IMG/VR virus record: IMGVR_UViG_3300031837_000051
Coordinates: 1 to 25,797 of that record
DNA from: a virus
Length of the DNA: 25,797 nt
Reading direction: 5' to 3' (one strand)
Below, piece after piece: positions 15,407-21,953 of this stretch; position 1 is the first letter of the stretch; each line of letters opens with the position of its first letter. The position numbers and the translations under genes are program-made. The notes below the pieces were generated by a model. It was not told the DNA's origin. It searched no databases and was given only the letters and a program-made list of their open reading frames with translations.

Positions 15407-16470
15407 TCTCCCTCCAACCACAGCCAGAGCACCTTACCGTCGGCACTGCGCTTCTCTTTCACCGTACGACCCTCCAGCCTCGCTCGCTTGCGGATGTGCA
15501 CGAGAGTGATGGTGGCATGCGCGCGGTCGCGGTTCAACACTTCCTCGACCTCATCCTCACCAAGAGCGATGAGCGCCTTCCAGATCTCCCCGAGGCGGCC
15601 AGAGGACTTCTTGACAGCGGCGGCCTCCGGCGGGATGTCGCTGAACTTGATGGTGCGGGATTGCAGCTTGTCGAGGTTGCGGGGGTTCGGGACGATTCGA
15701 ATCGAATCTACTTGGACGTCGCGAACTGTGTACCCAACGCTGACGCCCGAGCTTCCGTCGAGAACGGCCGCCATCTGCTCTTTGGGAATCACTACATCGA
15801 CCTCGATATATCCAGGCGGGAGGCTCTTGCCGAAGGTCATCTTTTCAGCGATGAGCTTCGCCTCATCCGCCAGATAGTCGGCGACCACCGGATCGGGGCC
15901 AGGGTCGGCCTCCGCGTTGGCCTCCGGGAACTCCAAGTCCATGCCTTCAATCTTTGGAAGCCCACACCCCACCGAGAGCGCCTGCCCATCGGAAGTGAAG
16001 CAGCCGGGATCGCCATCTTCGGGCTCAACGATGGAGACTTCCACTGGAACTCGAGCAGGACGATGAACCTCTGTCCGGGGATTCTCGACGAAGGGGTTAG
16101 GAGCGCCAGGCTTGGTCACTAGCTTCCCGGCATTCTGAAGACCAGCGCAGCGTCCGCGGTGGATCGGTCTACCACAACCAAGGGCGCAGAGTCCGGTCGA
16201 GGGCGGCTTGGGGACAATGGACGCCGCCACAAGCTGCTCGGTGACGGATTTGGAGTGGGTGAGTGTGCCCTGATGGAATCGGCACATCGGCTCGCCGTCG
16301 ACCTTGATGGTTGCTTCCCGCATCTGGGAGCGCCGCTTGCAGGGTTCGCAGTAGTACGTCGCCATATCATCCTCGATCCACGGCCAAGGCTCAAGTCCTG
16401 CGGCTGCGCGGGTTTCGTCTACATGAGCGCGCGCAATGTCGCTGATGAGGCAGAGCATTGGGCTTGGCAT
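15403..16470 (-). CDS. Hypothetical protein with Cys-rich N-terminal region
   Basis: A 355-residue protein, not recognised. Residues 36-68 hold YYCEPCKRR and later CRFHQG, a plausible C-x2-C...C-x2-H zinc site. A second cluster follows (LCALGCGRPIHRGRCAG). Residues 120-220 are acidic and probably unstructured (FPEANAEADPGPDPVVADYL). The remainder is folded-looking: GYIEVDVVIPKEQMAAVLDG, VGYTVRDVQVDSIRIVPNPR and a basic C-terminal part HATITLVHIRKRARLEGRT. It is the first gene after the UUCG terminator at 16487-16514. A nucleic-acid or protein-interaction role is possible from the zinc-like sites only. Confidence 0.65.
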   Translation of the reverse strand: MPSPMLCLISDIARAHVDETRAAAGLEPWPWIEDDMATYYCEPCKRRSQMREATIKVDGEPMCRFHQGTLTHSKSVTEQLVAASIVPKPPSTGLCALGCGRPIHRGRCAGLQNAGKLVTKPGAPNPFVENPRTEVHRPARVPVEVSIVEPEDGDPGCFTSDGQALSVGCGLPKIEGMDLEFPEANAEADPGPDPVVADYLADEAKLIAEKMTFGKSLPPGYIEVDVVIPKEQMAAVLDGSSGVSVGYTVRDVQVDSIRIVPNPRNLDKLQSRTIKFSDIPPEAAAVKKSSGRLGEIWKALIALGEDEVEEVLNRDRAHATITLVHIRKRARLEGRTVKEKRSADGKVLWLWLEGE

Positions 16471-16486
16471 GTGGGCCTACTGTAAC

Positions 16487-16514
16487 AGAAAAGCCGCCCC
16501 GAAGGACGGCCTTT
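16487..16514 (-). terminator. Intrinsic terminator with UUCG tetraloop
   Basis: On the minus strand, an 11-bp stem (AAAGGCCGTCC paired with GGGCGGCTTTT, including two G-T pairs) encloses a TTCG loop, and a T-rich tract follows. It lies 21 bases after the stop of the 181-residue protein gene and before the start of the next gene at 16470. Confidence 0.82.
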
Positions 16515-16534
16515 CTGCGGTTGCCAGACCGGAC

Positions 16535-17080
16535 TCAGGAAGTGGCAGTGCCCGTCGAGCTGTCGCCAGCGGCGGGAGTCGAGCCAGCGCCAGGATCGGC
16601 GGAAGTTGCAGAAGCGGTGAGCGAGGTGAGCGTCGCAGCAACAGCTTGCAGACGGGTCACTTCGGGCGTGAAGTCAATGGGCGTACCGGCCGCCTTCGCT
16701 TCCAAATCAGCGATTGCAGTGGTAAGTTCGGTGCCCAGGGCGGCGAGGTCGGTTTCAACCGTCGTAAGGCTGCTGTCAAGAACGTCTTGTCCATCCATAA
16801 TTTTCTTTGTCTCCTCGAGGATTTGTTCGGTGTTGCTTTCGATGCGGCGGAGGGTGGCGCTGAGACCGCCCTCTTCCTCATCAAAACTCGTGTACGCTTC
16901 GAGAGCAGCGGCGGCCATCATGCGCCAGATCTGCCGAACGTCTTCCGGGCAGTTCTCCCACTTCTGCTGGTCGATTGGGGCGCCTTCGATCTTGTCCGGG
17001 TGGTGCCGCTCCATGTGGCGCCAGTAGGCTTCGAACGTCGACTGGGCAATTTCGTCTAGCTTCTCGGCTTCAATTAGCAT
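16535..17080 (-). CDS. Hypothetical coiled-coil protein
   Basis: A 181-residue protein. The N-terminal 70 residues are compact and Trp-rich (STFEAYWRHMERHHPDKIEG, KWENCPEDVRQIWRMMAAAA). Residues 75-135 form a strong coiled coil (LRRIESNTEQILEETKKIMD, TVETDLAALGTELTTAIADL). The last 35 residues are Ala/Ser/Thr/Gly-rich and probably disordered. Not recognised; a fibrous or minor virion protein is possible. The start at 17080 has a poor ribosome binding site. A terminator follows. Confidence 0.7.
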   Translation of the reverse strand: MLIEAEKLDEIAQSTFEAYWRHMERHHPDKIEGAPIDQQKWENCPEDVRQIWRMMAAAALEAYTSFDEEEGGLSATLRRIESNTEQILEETKKIMDGQDVLDSSLTTVETDLAALGTELTTAIADLEAKAAGTPIDFTPEVTRLQAVAATLTSLTASATSADPGAGSTPAAGDSSTGTATS

Positions 17081-17112
17081 GGCTCAATTAGTAGCAGAAT
17101 AGTAGTATCGTG

Positions 17113-17316
17113 TCACTGTGGATATCCGTCGATTTCAGCGGGAATCGAGATGCCGTCCTCATCGAGCGCGAGGACCACTTCCATCTCCAGCTCCATCGAC
17201 AGCCAGCGGCCACCGGAATCCCTCCCCGAGATCGGTTTGCAGTGGACCGCGACCAGCACTTCGACTCCCTGCTCAACGCGCAGTGCGAGGACGGTTTGAT
17301 CGGTGATTACAGCCAT
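17113..17316 (-). CDS. Small hypothetical protein
   Basis: A 67-residue acidic protein starting MAVITDQTVLALRVEQGVEV. The start at 17316 overlaps the MuF stop by 10 bases and has GGAGCC about 9 bases upstream. A longer reading frame to 17379 would begin inside the intein and was rejected. The sequence looks folded (VLVAVHCKPISGRDSGGRWL and ALDEDGISIPAEIDGYPQ). No family recognised. It is probably translated by coupling to MuF. Confidence 0.6.
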   Translation of the reverse strand: MAVITDQTVLALRVEQGVEVLVAVHCKPISGRDSGGRWLSMELEMEVVLALDEDGISIPAEIDGYPQ

Positions 17317-18914
17317 GGGATGTGAGGCTCCGGAAAGCAATTCCTTGATATGATATTCAAAGGCGTCACACCATACCATCCAGTCATTGAATTGAGGGTA
17401 AAAACATGAAGAGAGTCTTCACGCGAGATTTGATTCTCAAAGGGCAGAAACTTATAAGTTCGGGATTGAAAGTCAAAGACGCTGCTACCAGACTTGGCGT
17501 AAGCCCTGACACTCTCTCCAAAGAAGTCCGCAAACTTGGGACTATCATTCCGCATGGATTGCGTATTGGCGAAGGCAACGGACGAAAGAATCTCCCCTCC
17601 GAAGCTATCGCGGCGGCCTATATCGGAGGAAAGAGCGAACTCGCTCTCTCCAGAGAATATGGGGTCAACAGGCTCGCCATCACCCGGCGCCTCATAGAGC
17701 TCGGCGTCAAGAGGAGGAATCAAGGAGAAGCCATGCCTGGGTACGGGGAGAAGGAAATCGCCAACGCTCTTGCCGAGAAAGGCTTCCCTGTCGCGCTCCA
17801 GCATAAATTCAAGCGATACATGGTCGACATCTCCGCAGGGGATGTCGCCATAGAAATCCGCTTTTGCCTTCGGGGTACTTATGGCGCCTATTCGCACCGC
17901 TTCGAACAGATCCGCGAAGGATACAGATCTGTGATATTTATCGTGTTCGATCGGGCCGACTGGATCACCGAACGTCTGGACGACATAATCGCCCCTTTGC
18001 AGAGATTTTGCCGCCACCCAGCCCCTAGCGGTCAGTATGGGGTGGTTAGGTGTACAGTCAAACGAAACTCCAGCGACAGTTACTCGATGAATGTCACCGC
18101 GGAATGGCGCTCTCCAAAGAGCTCGAAGACCATCCTGAAGTCCTAAAAGCGTGCTCCCCACGACACATCTGCAATTTGGCCCTTGGCCGGCATGATAAAA
18201 CTGCGGCGCTCCTCCTTTGCCCACGCCCGCTGCAGGTGGTTCGTTCCATCGAATAAACTTTCCCTCAAGGGCGCGGTGCTGCGATCGAACATCACTGTCT
18301 TGAACCGTGCGCCAAAAATAGCCATCTGAGCCGATATGCCGGGCGCGCGTCTCCGTGAGCAGCGAGGCCGTGCGGGCTACCTCAGTCCGGGCAATCAGGC
18401 GCGCGCGGTTGACGCTGACCTTCCCGGAGTCAAGGATATCGCGCATGACGTCCTCGGCTCGCCGGCCTGAAACGATGGCTTCGCGGGTGAGCTGGTGGAC
18501 GCGGGCGCCAGCCTCAGCCGGGAGTGAGGTGATGAGCGTGACCTGCTCGGCCTGAAGCATCTTGAGGGTGCCGCCGATGGGGGCGGATTCGATGAGGCGG
18601 TGGAGGTTGGATCCGATCGACCGGCTCATGACCGTCCAGGCGTTCTTGTCCAGCACAGCGACTCGCGCTTGCATCTTCGCGGCCACCGCCGCAGCCCAAG
18701 GGCCCAGGAGGATGGAGTAGGAGTCCATGGCCTCAGTGAGCGCGGGAAGGTCGGTCACACGCCCAGCGTCGATGAAGCCCTTGATGATGACGCCAATCTG
18801 GCGACCGACGGCGGAGAGCTGGGTCTGGAACTCACGCTCGACGATGCGCGACCTCGAGAACTGGAGGCGGGCATTGCGCCGCGCGAGGGCGGCTTGCTGG
18901 CGTGCGGTCGGCAT
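17307..18914 (-). CDS. MuF-type minor head protein interrupted by an intein
   Basis: A 535-residue precursor. Residues 1-130 are helical. Residues about 135-250 form the MuF (SPP1 gp7-like) domain: ARLIARTEVARTASLLTETR, then FWRTVQDSDVRSQHRALEGK, FHAG-like YHAGQG and GPNCR. The conserved Cys-Arg-Cys site is split by a 276-residue intein (Cys250-Asn525). The exteins would rejoin as GPNCR-CFPEPHIPWL, leaving a 259-residue mature protein. MuF proteins lie beside the portal, enter the capsid and help DNA packaging or ejection. The gene follows portal and two small genes. Without splicing the protein would carry a large domain almost at its C-terminus. GAAGG precedes the ATG. Confidence 0.9.
   Translation of the reverse strand: MPTARQQAALARRNARLQFSRSRIVEREFQTQLSAVGRQIGVIIKGFIDAGRVTDLPALTEAMDSYSILLGPWAAAVAAKMQARVAVLDKNAWTVMSRSIGSNLHRLIESAPIGGTLKMLQAEQVTLITSLPAEAGARVHQLTREAIVSGRRAEDVMRDILDSGKVSVNRARLIARTEVARTASLLTETRARHIGSDGYFWRTVQDSDVRSQHRALEGKFIRWNEPPAAGVGKGGAPQFYHAGQGPNCRCVVGSTLLGLQDGLRALWRAPFRGDIHRVTVAGVSFDCTPNHPILTARGWVAAKSLQRGDYVVQTFGDPVGPIEHDKYHRSVSFADLFEAVRIGAISTPKAKADFYGDIPCGDVDHVSLEFMLERDREAFLGKSVGDFLLPVPRHGFSLIPPLDAELYEAPGDGEPVDPIFSGESEFALSSDIGRRDSFGGEILSSVAFANTQSMRNDSPKFADFFGESVRAYAKSGSSVFDFQSRTYKFLPFENQISREDSLHVFTLNSMTGWYGVTPLNIISRNCFPEPHIPWL
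17346..17354 (+). promoter_or_regulatory. Extended -10 promoter candidate for the antisense endonuclease
   Basis: TGATATGAT fits an extended -10 element (TG-n-TATGAT, five of six matches to TATAAT). There is no good -35, which extended -10 promoters can lack. Transcription would start near 17361, about 45 bases before the ATG at 17406. The element is read from the complement of intein codons 521-523 (Ile-Ile-Ser), just before the splice junction. Confidence 0.45.
17392..17398 (+). promoter_or_regulatory. Ribosome binding site of the antisense endonuclease
   Basis: TTGAGGG with GAGG 8 bases before the ATG at 17406. It supports genuine translation of the plus-strand frame. It lies opposite intein block F codons (Thr-Leu-Asn). 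Confidence 0.6.
17406..18146 (+). CDS. Putative homing endonuclease encoded antisense within the MuF intein
   Basis: A 246-residue protein, the only plus-strand gene accepted in the window. It lies entirely inside the intein coding region. Helix-turn-helix 1 is at about 11-45 (GLKVKDAATRLGVSPDTLSK). Helix-turn-helix 2 is at 65-103 (ALSREYGVNRLAITRRLIEL, ending GVKRRN). Residues 113-215 resemble Vsr/PD-(D/E)xK homing nucleases: a Glu in YGEKEI, then GFPVALQHKFKRYMVDI with Asp141, VAIEI with Glu150, and a strand REGYRSVIFIVFDR. It has a good Shine-Dalgarno and an extended -10 promoter candidate. Its codons are exactly complementary to those of the intein, a register in which chance long frames are common in GC-rich DNA. 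The domain order and lower GC argue that it is real. Nuclease activity is inferred. Confidence 0.82.
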   Translation: MKRVFTRDLILKGQKLISSGLKVKDAATRLGVSPDTLSKEVRKLGTIIPHGLRIGEGNGRKNLPSEAIAAAYIGGKSELALSREYGVNRLAITRRLIELGVKRRNQGEAMPGYGEKEIANALAEKGFPVALQHKFKRYMVDISAGDVAIEIRFCLRGTYGAYSHRFEQIREGYRSVIFIVFDRADWITERLDDIIAPLQRFCRHPAPSGQYGVVRCTVKRNSSDSYSMNVTAEWRSPKSSKTILKS

Positions 18915-19028
18915 CTAGGCCTTCGGCTTGCGGTGGATTACGATGGTGCGCTTACCCACCTTGATCGTCTCGGCTTCTCGCCGAGTACTCGCATCGGCAA
19001 CTGGTTTCTTCTTGCTGCATTCGCACAT
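18915..19028 (-). CDS. Small basic protein (37 residues)
   Basis: This short gene encodes MCECSKKKPVADASTRREAE, then a basic end (TIKVGKRTIVIHRKPKA). It is supported by AAGGGGTGA, an excellent Shine-Dalgarno 5 bases before the ATG at 19028, and by exact fit between the 86-residue protein gene (stop at 19034) and MuF (start 18914, TAGATG). The two N-terminal Cys (C2, C4) could bind metal or lipid. Function unknown. It is short enough to be missed by length filters. Confidence 0.65.
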   Translation of the reverse strand: MCECSKKKPVADASTRREAETIKVGKRTIVIHRKPKA

Positions 19029-19033
19029 GGCGG

Positions 19034-19294
19034 TCACCCCTTGAACTTGACTCCGATAACTCGATAGCTCCTGTATACCACGCCCGCGTTCTCATCCTCG
19101 ACGGGCGGGTTGGCTATGCACTCATCGCAGTCACGTTGGGGCCGCGGATTGCTCTGGCTTTTGGGGATGCGGACGAATAGCCGACCGCACCCTTCGCAGG
19201 TCTTGATCTCCCGCGACTGGCTGGGAGCTTCCGGCGGTGGGGCGGGTGGCGCGTTGTGGAAGATGAGACGACTGCTAATGCAAGCCTTCCTCAC
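19034..19294 (-). CDS. Hypothetical zinc-ribbon-like protein
   Basis: An 86-residue protein with a GTG start at 19294 that overlaps the portal stop (GTGA). Residues about 32-60 contain CEGCGRLFVRIPKSQSNPRP and then CDECIANPP, two Cys-x2-Cys knuckles about 23 residues apart, a probable zinc ribbon. The N-terminal 25 residues are Pro/Ala-rich. Coupled translation after the portal suggests a head-assembly or DNA-related accessory role; nothing firmer can be said. Confidence 0.65.
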   Translation of the reverse strand: MRKACISSRLIFHNAPPAPPPEAPSQSREIKTCEGCGRLFVRIPKSQSNPRPQRDCDECIANPPVEDENAGVVYRSYRVIGVKFKG

Positions 19295-20787
19295 TTCTTC
19301 GCGCCTCCTGCTACGGCCGGATTGGCCGCTGGATCGGGTTCAATCGGGTCGCCATGGTTCACCTCGGCAACCGCGACCTTCTCCGGCGTCGGCGCCAGCA
19401 TCAACGCCTCTGCCTCGGCGATGTCCTCGTCGCGGATGTTCGTTCCACGCCCAGTGACCTGGGAGGACTGCTTCATCTCGCGCAGGGCGATGGGCGGCGT
19501 GTAGACTCCCGCCTCCATAAGGCTGACGACGGTCTGAGCATCTTTCGCGGCAACCTCGGACTTCTCGATCTCGTCGAGCTGCCAGAGTGGCCGGAACTTG
19601 ATGCCCCAACCCTTCGGGAGCGTGATCCCCTCAGAGAGCGCGATCGCACGATACACGTTCGTCATGGGCTGCAGAAGGTGAAGCATCTGCTGCTGGAAGA
19701 TCGTGTCGTAGTAGAGGCGCATGTCGGAGTCGCCAGTGGAGTTGAGGCCGGCGGGTGACTGGCCGAAGAGGCGCACCAGCGGAATCCCGAGCGCGCCGCT
19801 GATCTGCTGCCCGAAATGGATGAGGGCTTCAGCCAGGCCAGAGAACGCGGTCGCTCCATGCTCTGTGTACTCATCCTCGCCGTCCAGGAGAGTGATGCCC
19901 TCGGAGACTTGGAACATCCGCATCCACTCGACGAACTTGGCGACGCCGTTCATCGACGAGCCACCTTCAGCGATGATGCCGCGGAGGCCCGGAATCTTGA
20001 TCACCCGGAGATAGGCCTTATAGACGAGCTGGGCAGCGCCTAGCGTTGCCGAGTCGAAGGCAACCATCCGGTCGTAGATGCGCTCATAAACAGAAGTCGT
20101 CCACAGGTTCTCCATGAGGCGTTGCTGGTACGGGATGTCGGTCCCTTCCATCCGGATCACTCGCGAATAGTGAACCTTTTGGAGCCTCAGAGCAGGAGCG
20201 TTCGATCCGATGGTGTAGAACTTTGGCTGGCCTAGATGCGGCCCTTCCTCGGTGACGAGATCGTTGAGGGAGGGCTCCACCATCCACCGATCCACCACCA
20301 GCAGTCCCTTGTACTGATCCTTCCCGATTGCTGTCGGATCCCACGGTGTCGAATAGTTCTGGCCCTTCACCAGATTGATCCCCAGGCCGCCGCCGTATAG
20401 CCGGCCCCACTTGACCGCGCTGTTCACCTTGCCCCAGACGTTCAGGCGGGTTGCTGCCTCTTCCAGCTTCTCAGCCTCGGCTGGCTTCAGCTCGCCCTTG
20501 AACTCCACCCCGGCGCGCGTCATGTCGTCCGCGATAATATCCACAGCCAGGCCAGCAATAAAGTTGCCACGGTGCATCCACTCCAGCATCGTCCGGTCGC
20601 GCGTGATGGGGTTGAACCCATAGTTCGCCGCGCTGCTGACGTTGTTGGTGCCGATCCCCGTCTGGGTCGCGAAGTTCTGAAAGCTGTCCTTTGCACCGGT
20701 TTTCGCGGTTTTCGCCCGGTCCTTGACAACTTTCTTCTCCGCCGCCTTCGCCGAGCGCGCTGCGCCAGCCACACTTACTTTACCCAC
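19291..20787 (-). CDS. Portal protein (DUF1073/Phage_portal_3-like)
   Basis: A 498-residue protein with a GTG start at 20787; GAGG lies 8 bases upstream, which decides the start over an upstream ATG. Motifs are NFIAGLAVDIIADDMTRAGV, then WGRLYGGGLGINLVKGQNYS, VVDRWMVEPSLNDLV and PALRLQKVHYSRVIRMEGTD. Next come QISGALGIPLVRLFGQSPAG and LNSTGDSDMRLYYDTIFQQQ. These are hallmarks of DUF1073 portals (some databases also name them Acb1-like because a related domain is fused in other phages; no such domain is seen here). It would form the dodecameric DNA channel. MuF and neck genes follow as expected. Confidence 0.92.
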   Translation of the reverse strand: MGKVSVAGAARSAKAAEKKVVKDRAKTAKTGAKDSFQNFATQTGIGTNNVSSAANYGFNPITRDRTMLEWMHRGNFIAGLAVDIIADDMTRAGVEFKGELKPAEAEKLEEAATRLNVWGKVNSAVKWGRLYGGGLGINLVKGQNYSTPWDPTAIGKDQYKGLLVVDRWMVEPSLNDLVTEEGPHLGQPKFYTIGSNAPALRLQKVHYSRVIRMEGTDIPYQQRLMENLWTTSVYERIYDRMVAFDSATLGAAQLVYKAYLRVIKIPGLRGIIAEGGSSMNGVAKFVEWMRMFQVSEGITLLDGEDEYTEHGATAFSGLAEALIHFGQQISGALGIPLVRLFGQSPAGLNSTGDSDMRLYYDTIFQQQMLHLLQPMTNVYRAIALSEGITLPKGWGIKFRPLWQLDEIEKSEVAAKDAQTVVSLMEAGVYTPPIALREMKQSSQVTGRGTNIRDEDIAEAEALMLAPTPEKVAVAEVNHGDPIEPDPAANPAVAGGAKK

Positions 20788-20874
20788 AGGGTCCGCCTCA
20801 CTATTGGAGCAACAATGTGAGGACGTTACCACGCGAATCCAGAGAGTACACCCTACCTTTGCCCATAGGAATAG

Positions 20875-20897
20875 AAAAGGTCACCCGTAGGTGACCT
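20875..20897 (-). terminator. Intrinsic terminator before the portal gene
   Basis: On the minus strand, AGGTCACC and GGTGACCT form a perfect 8-bp stem around a TACG loop, with TTTTC overlapping and following the 3' arm. It lies 33 bases after the stop of the 108-residue protein and 88 bases before the portal start. It would separate the two transcripts or attenuate portal expression. Confidence 0.78.
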
Positions 20898-20930
20898 CTC
20901 CCAGCTCTGGCAATTTCCGCCGTCCCCCTT

Positions 20931-21257
20931 TCAATGCGACCGGATTGACTCCACGTAAAACCCTGAGCGCCCATCGAGTTGCCCGTACTGGACGCGCGCG
21001 CCGCTCTCCACCTCGGCAATCTGGTAGTACCCATCCTTCACCGCCGGGCACACGAACACGAGGTCTTTGGCCTTGCGAGCTCCCTCGATCTCCCCAGGCG
21101 TGAACAGCTCCATGCCGCGCTCATTCGAGAGGACGATCTTCACCGCTCCAATGGGCAGCTTGCCACGGTAGGCATAGGTGATGGTCTGGCCGGGGTGGAA
21201 GGTGTCACCGATCCACGGGTGCGGGATGAACAAGGCGAAGAGCAGGGCAAGGATCAT
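20931..21257 (-). CDS. Small exported hypothetical protein
   Basis: A 108-residue protein starting MILALLFALFIPHPWIGDTF, a short hydrophobic leader without basic residues. The mature part contains KLPIGAVKIVLSNERGMELF, TPGEIEGARKAKDLVFVCPA and YYQIAEVESGARVQYGQLDG, mostly strands. A strong GGAGG lies 6 bases before the ATG. Not recognised. It is followed by an intrinsic terminator, so it ends a transcription unit with the two genes upstream. A periplasmic or membrane role is inferred from the leader only. Confidence 0.7.
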   Translation of the reverse strand: MILALLFALFIPHPWIGDTFHPGQTITYAYRGKLPIGAVKIVLSNERGMELFTPGEIEGARKAKDLVFVCPAVKDGYYQIAEVESGARVQYGQLDGRSGFYVESIRSH

Positions 21258-21420
21258 TCGGTCCTCCGATCGTGATGATGTGGCGCTGATGGTCGCGGGG
21301 ATAGCCAGGCGCGGGACGGAGCGGGCGGACTGGGCTGTAGTGCAGGACTATCTGCCGGATGGCAATGTGGTCCTCGACGGTGAGCTGGCGCGGGAGCTGG
21401 ATGGAGGGTCGGTCGGTCAT
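21205..21420 (-). CDS. Hypothetical small protein, overlapping
   Basis: A 71-residue protein starting MTDRPSIQLPRQLTVEDHIA at the ATG at 21420, which overlaps the upstream stop (ATGA). The first half looks protein-like (IAIRQIVLHYSPVRPLRP). The last 18 residues overlap the next gene by 53 bases and are Pro/Arg-rich, so the natural end may not be functionally important. No family recognised. The call rests on the coupling junction and the otherwise empty 160-base gap. Confidence 0.45.
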   Translation of the reverse strand: MTDRPSIQLPRQLTVEDHIAIRQIVLHYSPVRPLRPAPGYPRDHQRHIITIGGPNDPCPALRLVHPAPVDR

Positions 21421-21902
21421 TGACCCCAGCCTATCAGAACCCCGAGGATCGGCTGGTAGCCCGAGCCGCCAGAGACGGAGGACTTCAGCATGCGGATAGT
21501 GGGCATGCAGTACCAGTTCGTCTTGCGGATTTGAATGGGAGCGCCCAGGCCGGTCGTCCATGCCCAGCCGGTGTTCGTCCCGGTGAGGGAGATGCCGGCG
21601 GCTGAGGGAACGAAGATGGGCACGCCAGCGATGGTCACGATCTTCTGGGCTACGCCGATGCCGATGTTGGTCGAGACGAGGAAGGGAGCAACGGTCTCAG
21701 GGACAGCGTCGACCATGGTGAAGGCGTAAGTACCGGTCGCGGCCACGCGATGGGCGTACAGAGCGGAGCCAGCAAACGCGGGAGAGGCAGCAGGGCTCCA
21801 GGAGCCACCGGCCAGATACAGGCTCGTCACCTGCGCGCGGAGCAGAACCGTGAACAGGATGCAAAAGATGAACGGAATCAATCTGGTGAGAAATTTAGCC
21901 AT
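21417..21902 (-). CDS. Exported hypothetical protein
   Basis: A 161-residue protein. MAKFLTRLIPFIFCILFTVL followed by LRAQ is a complete Sec signal peptide (basic, hydrophobic, then Ala-Gln). The mature part is Gly/Ala/Ser-rich and beta-prone: SPAFAGSALYAHRVAATGTY, VGVAQ-like GIGVAQKIVTIAGVPIFVPS and SLTGTNTGWAWTTGLGAPIQ. The start at 21902 was chosen over a longer open frame because only it gives this leader; the ribosome binding site is weak. It stands between a terminator-like hairpin (21916-21953) and two small genes. Function unknown; a lysis, receptor-masking or superinfection role is possible. Confidence 0.68.
   Translation of the reverse strand: MAKFLTRLIPFIFCILFTVLLRAQVTSLYLAGGSWSPAASPAFAGSALYAHRVAATGTYAFTMVDAVPETVAPFLVSTNIGIGVAQKIVTIAGVPIFVPSAAGISLTGTNTGWAWTTGLGAPIQIRKTNWYCMPTIRMLKSSVSGGSGYQPILGVLIGWGQ
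21873..21889. repeat. 17-bp exact direct repeat, copy 2
   Basis: CGGAATCAATCTGGTGA, identical to 11743-11759 and in the same orientation. Here it encodes Thr-Arg-Leu-Ile-Pro of the signal peptide of the exported protein. Confidence 0.5.
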
Positions 21903-21915
21903 GGATGTCGCCCAG

Positions 21916-21953
21916 AAAAATCGCTCCCCGCACCTCGCCAGAAGCAGGGGAGC
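21916..21953 (-). terminator. Intrinsic terminator after the large terminase
   Basis: On the minus strand, GCTCCCC pairs with GGGGAGC. An inner CTTC/GAGG stem closes a TGGC loop, and GATTTTTC follows. It lies about 50 bases after the terminase stop. The T tract is only about 15 bases before the next ATG at 21902. Confidence 0.65.

Larger units (their letters stand above)
17340..18167 (-). mobile_element. Intein in MuF protein (276 residues)
   Basis: Block A begins Cys250-VVGSTLLGLQDG. Block B is GVSFDCTPNHPILTARGW with Thr288 and His291 of the T-x-x-H motif. Block F/G is VFTLNSMTGWYGVTPLNIIS-R-Asn525, followed by Cys526. The insertion splits a conserved Cys-Arg-Cys site. The usual penultimate His is Arg524 and the usual Gly of NGII is Asn520. 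The middle section (PKAKADFYGDIPCGDVDHVS) resembles the DFHGD stretch I recall from Hint domains of other phage MuF proteins, so it is probably not random sequence. GC content falls visibly near its 3' end; I counted 38% and 37% in the 60-base rows at 17341 and 17401. The opposite strand encodes a nuclease. Confidence 0.9.

Noticed and set aside
17113-17379. Longer version (88 codons) of the small protein downstream of MuF
   Set aside because: The extra N-terminus starts inside the intein. The ATG at 17316 has a ribosome binding site and a normal overlap with the MuF stop.
20801-20866. A 21-codon frame (MGKGRVYSLDSRGNVLTLLL...) between the terminator at 20875 and the portal
   Set aside because: No ribosome binding site and too short to support; it could be a leader peptide, but nothing shows it.
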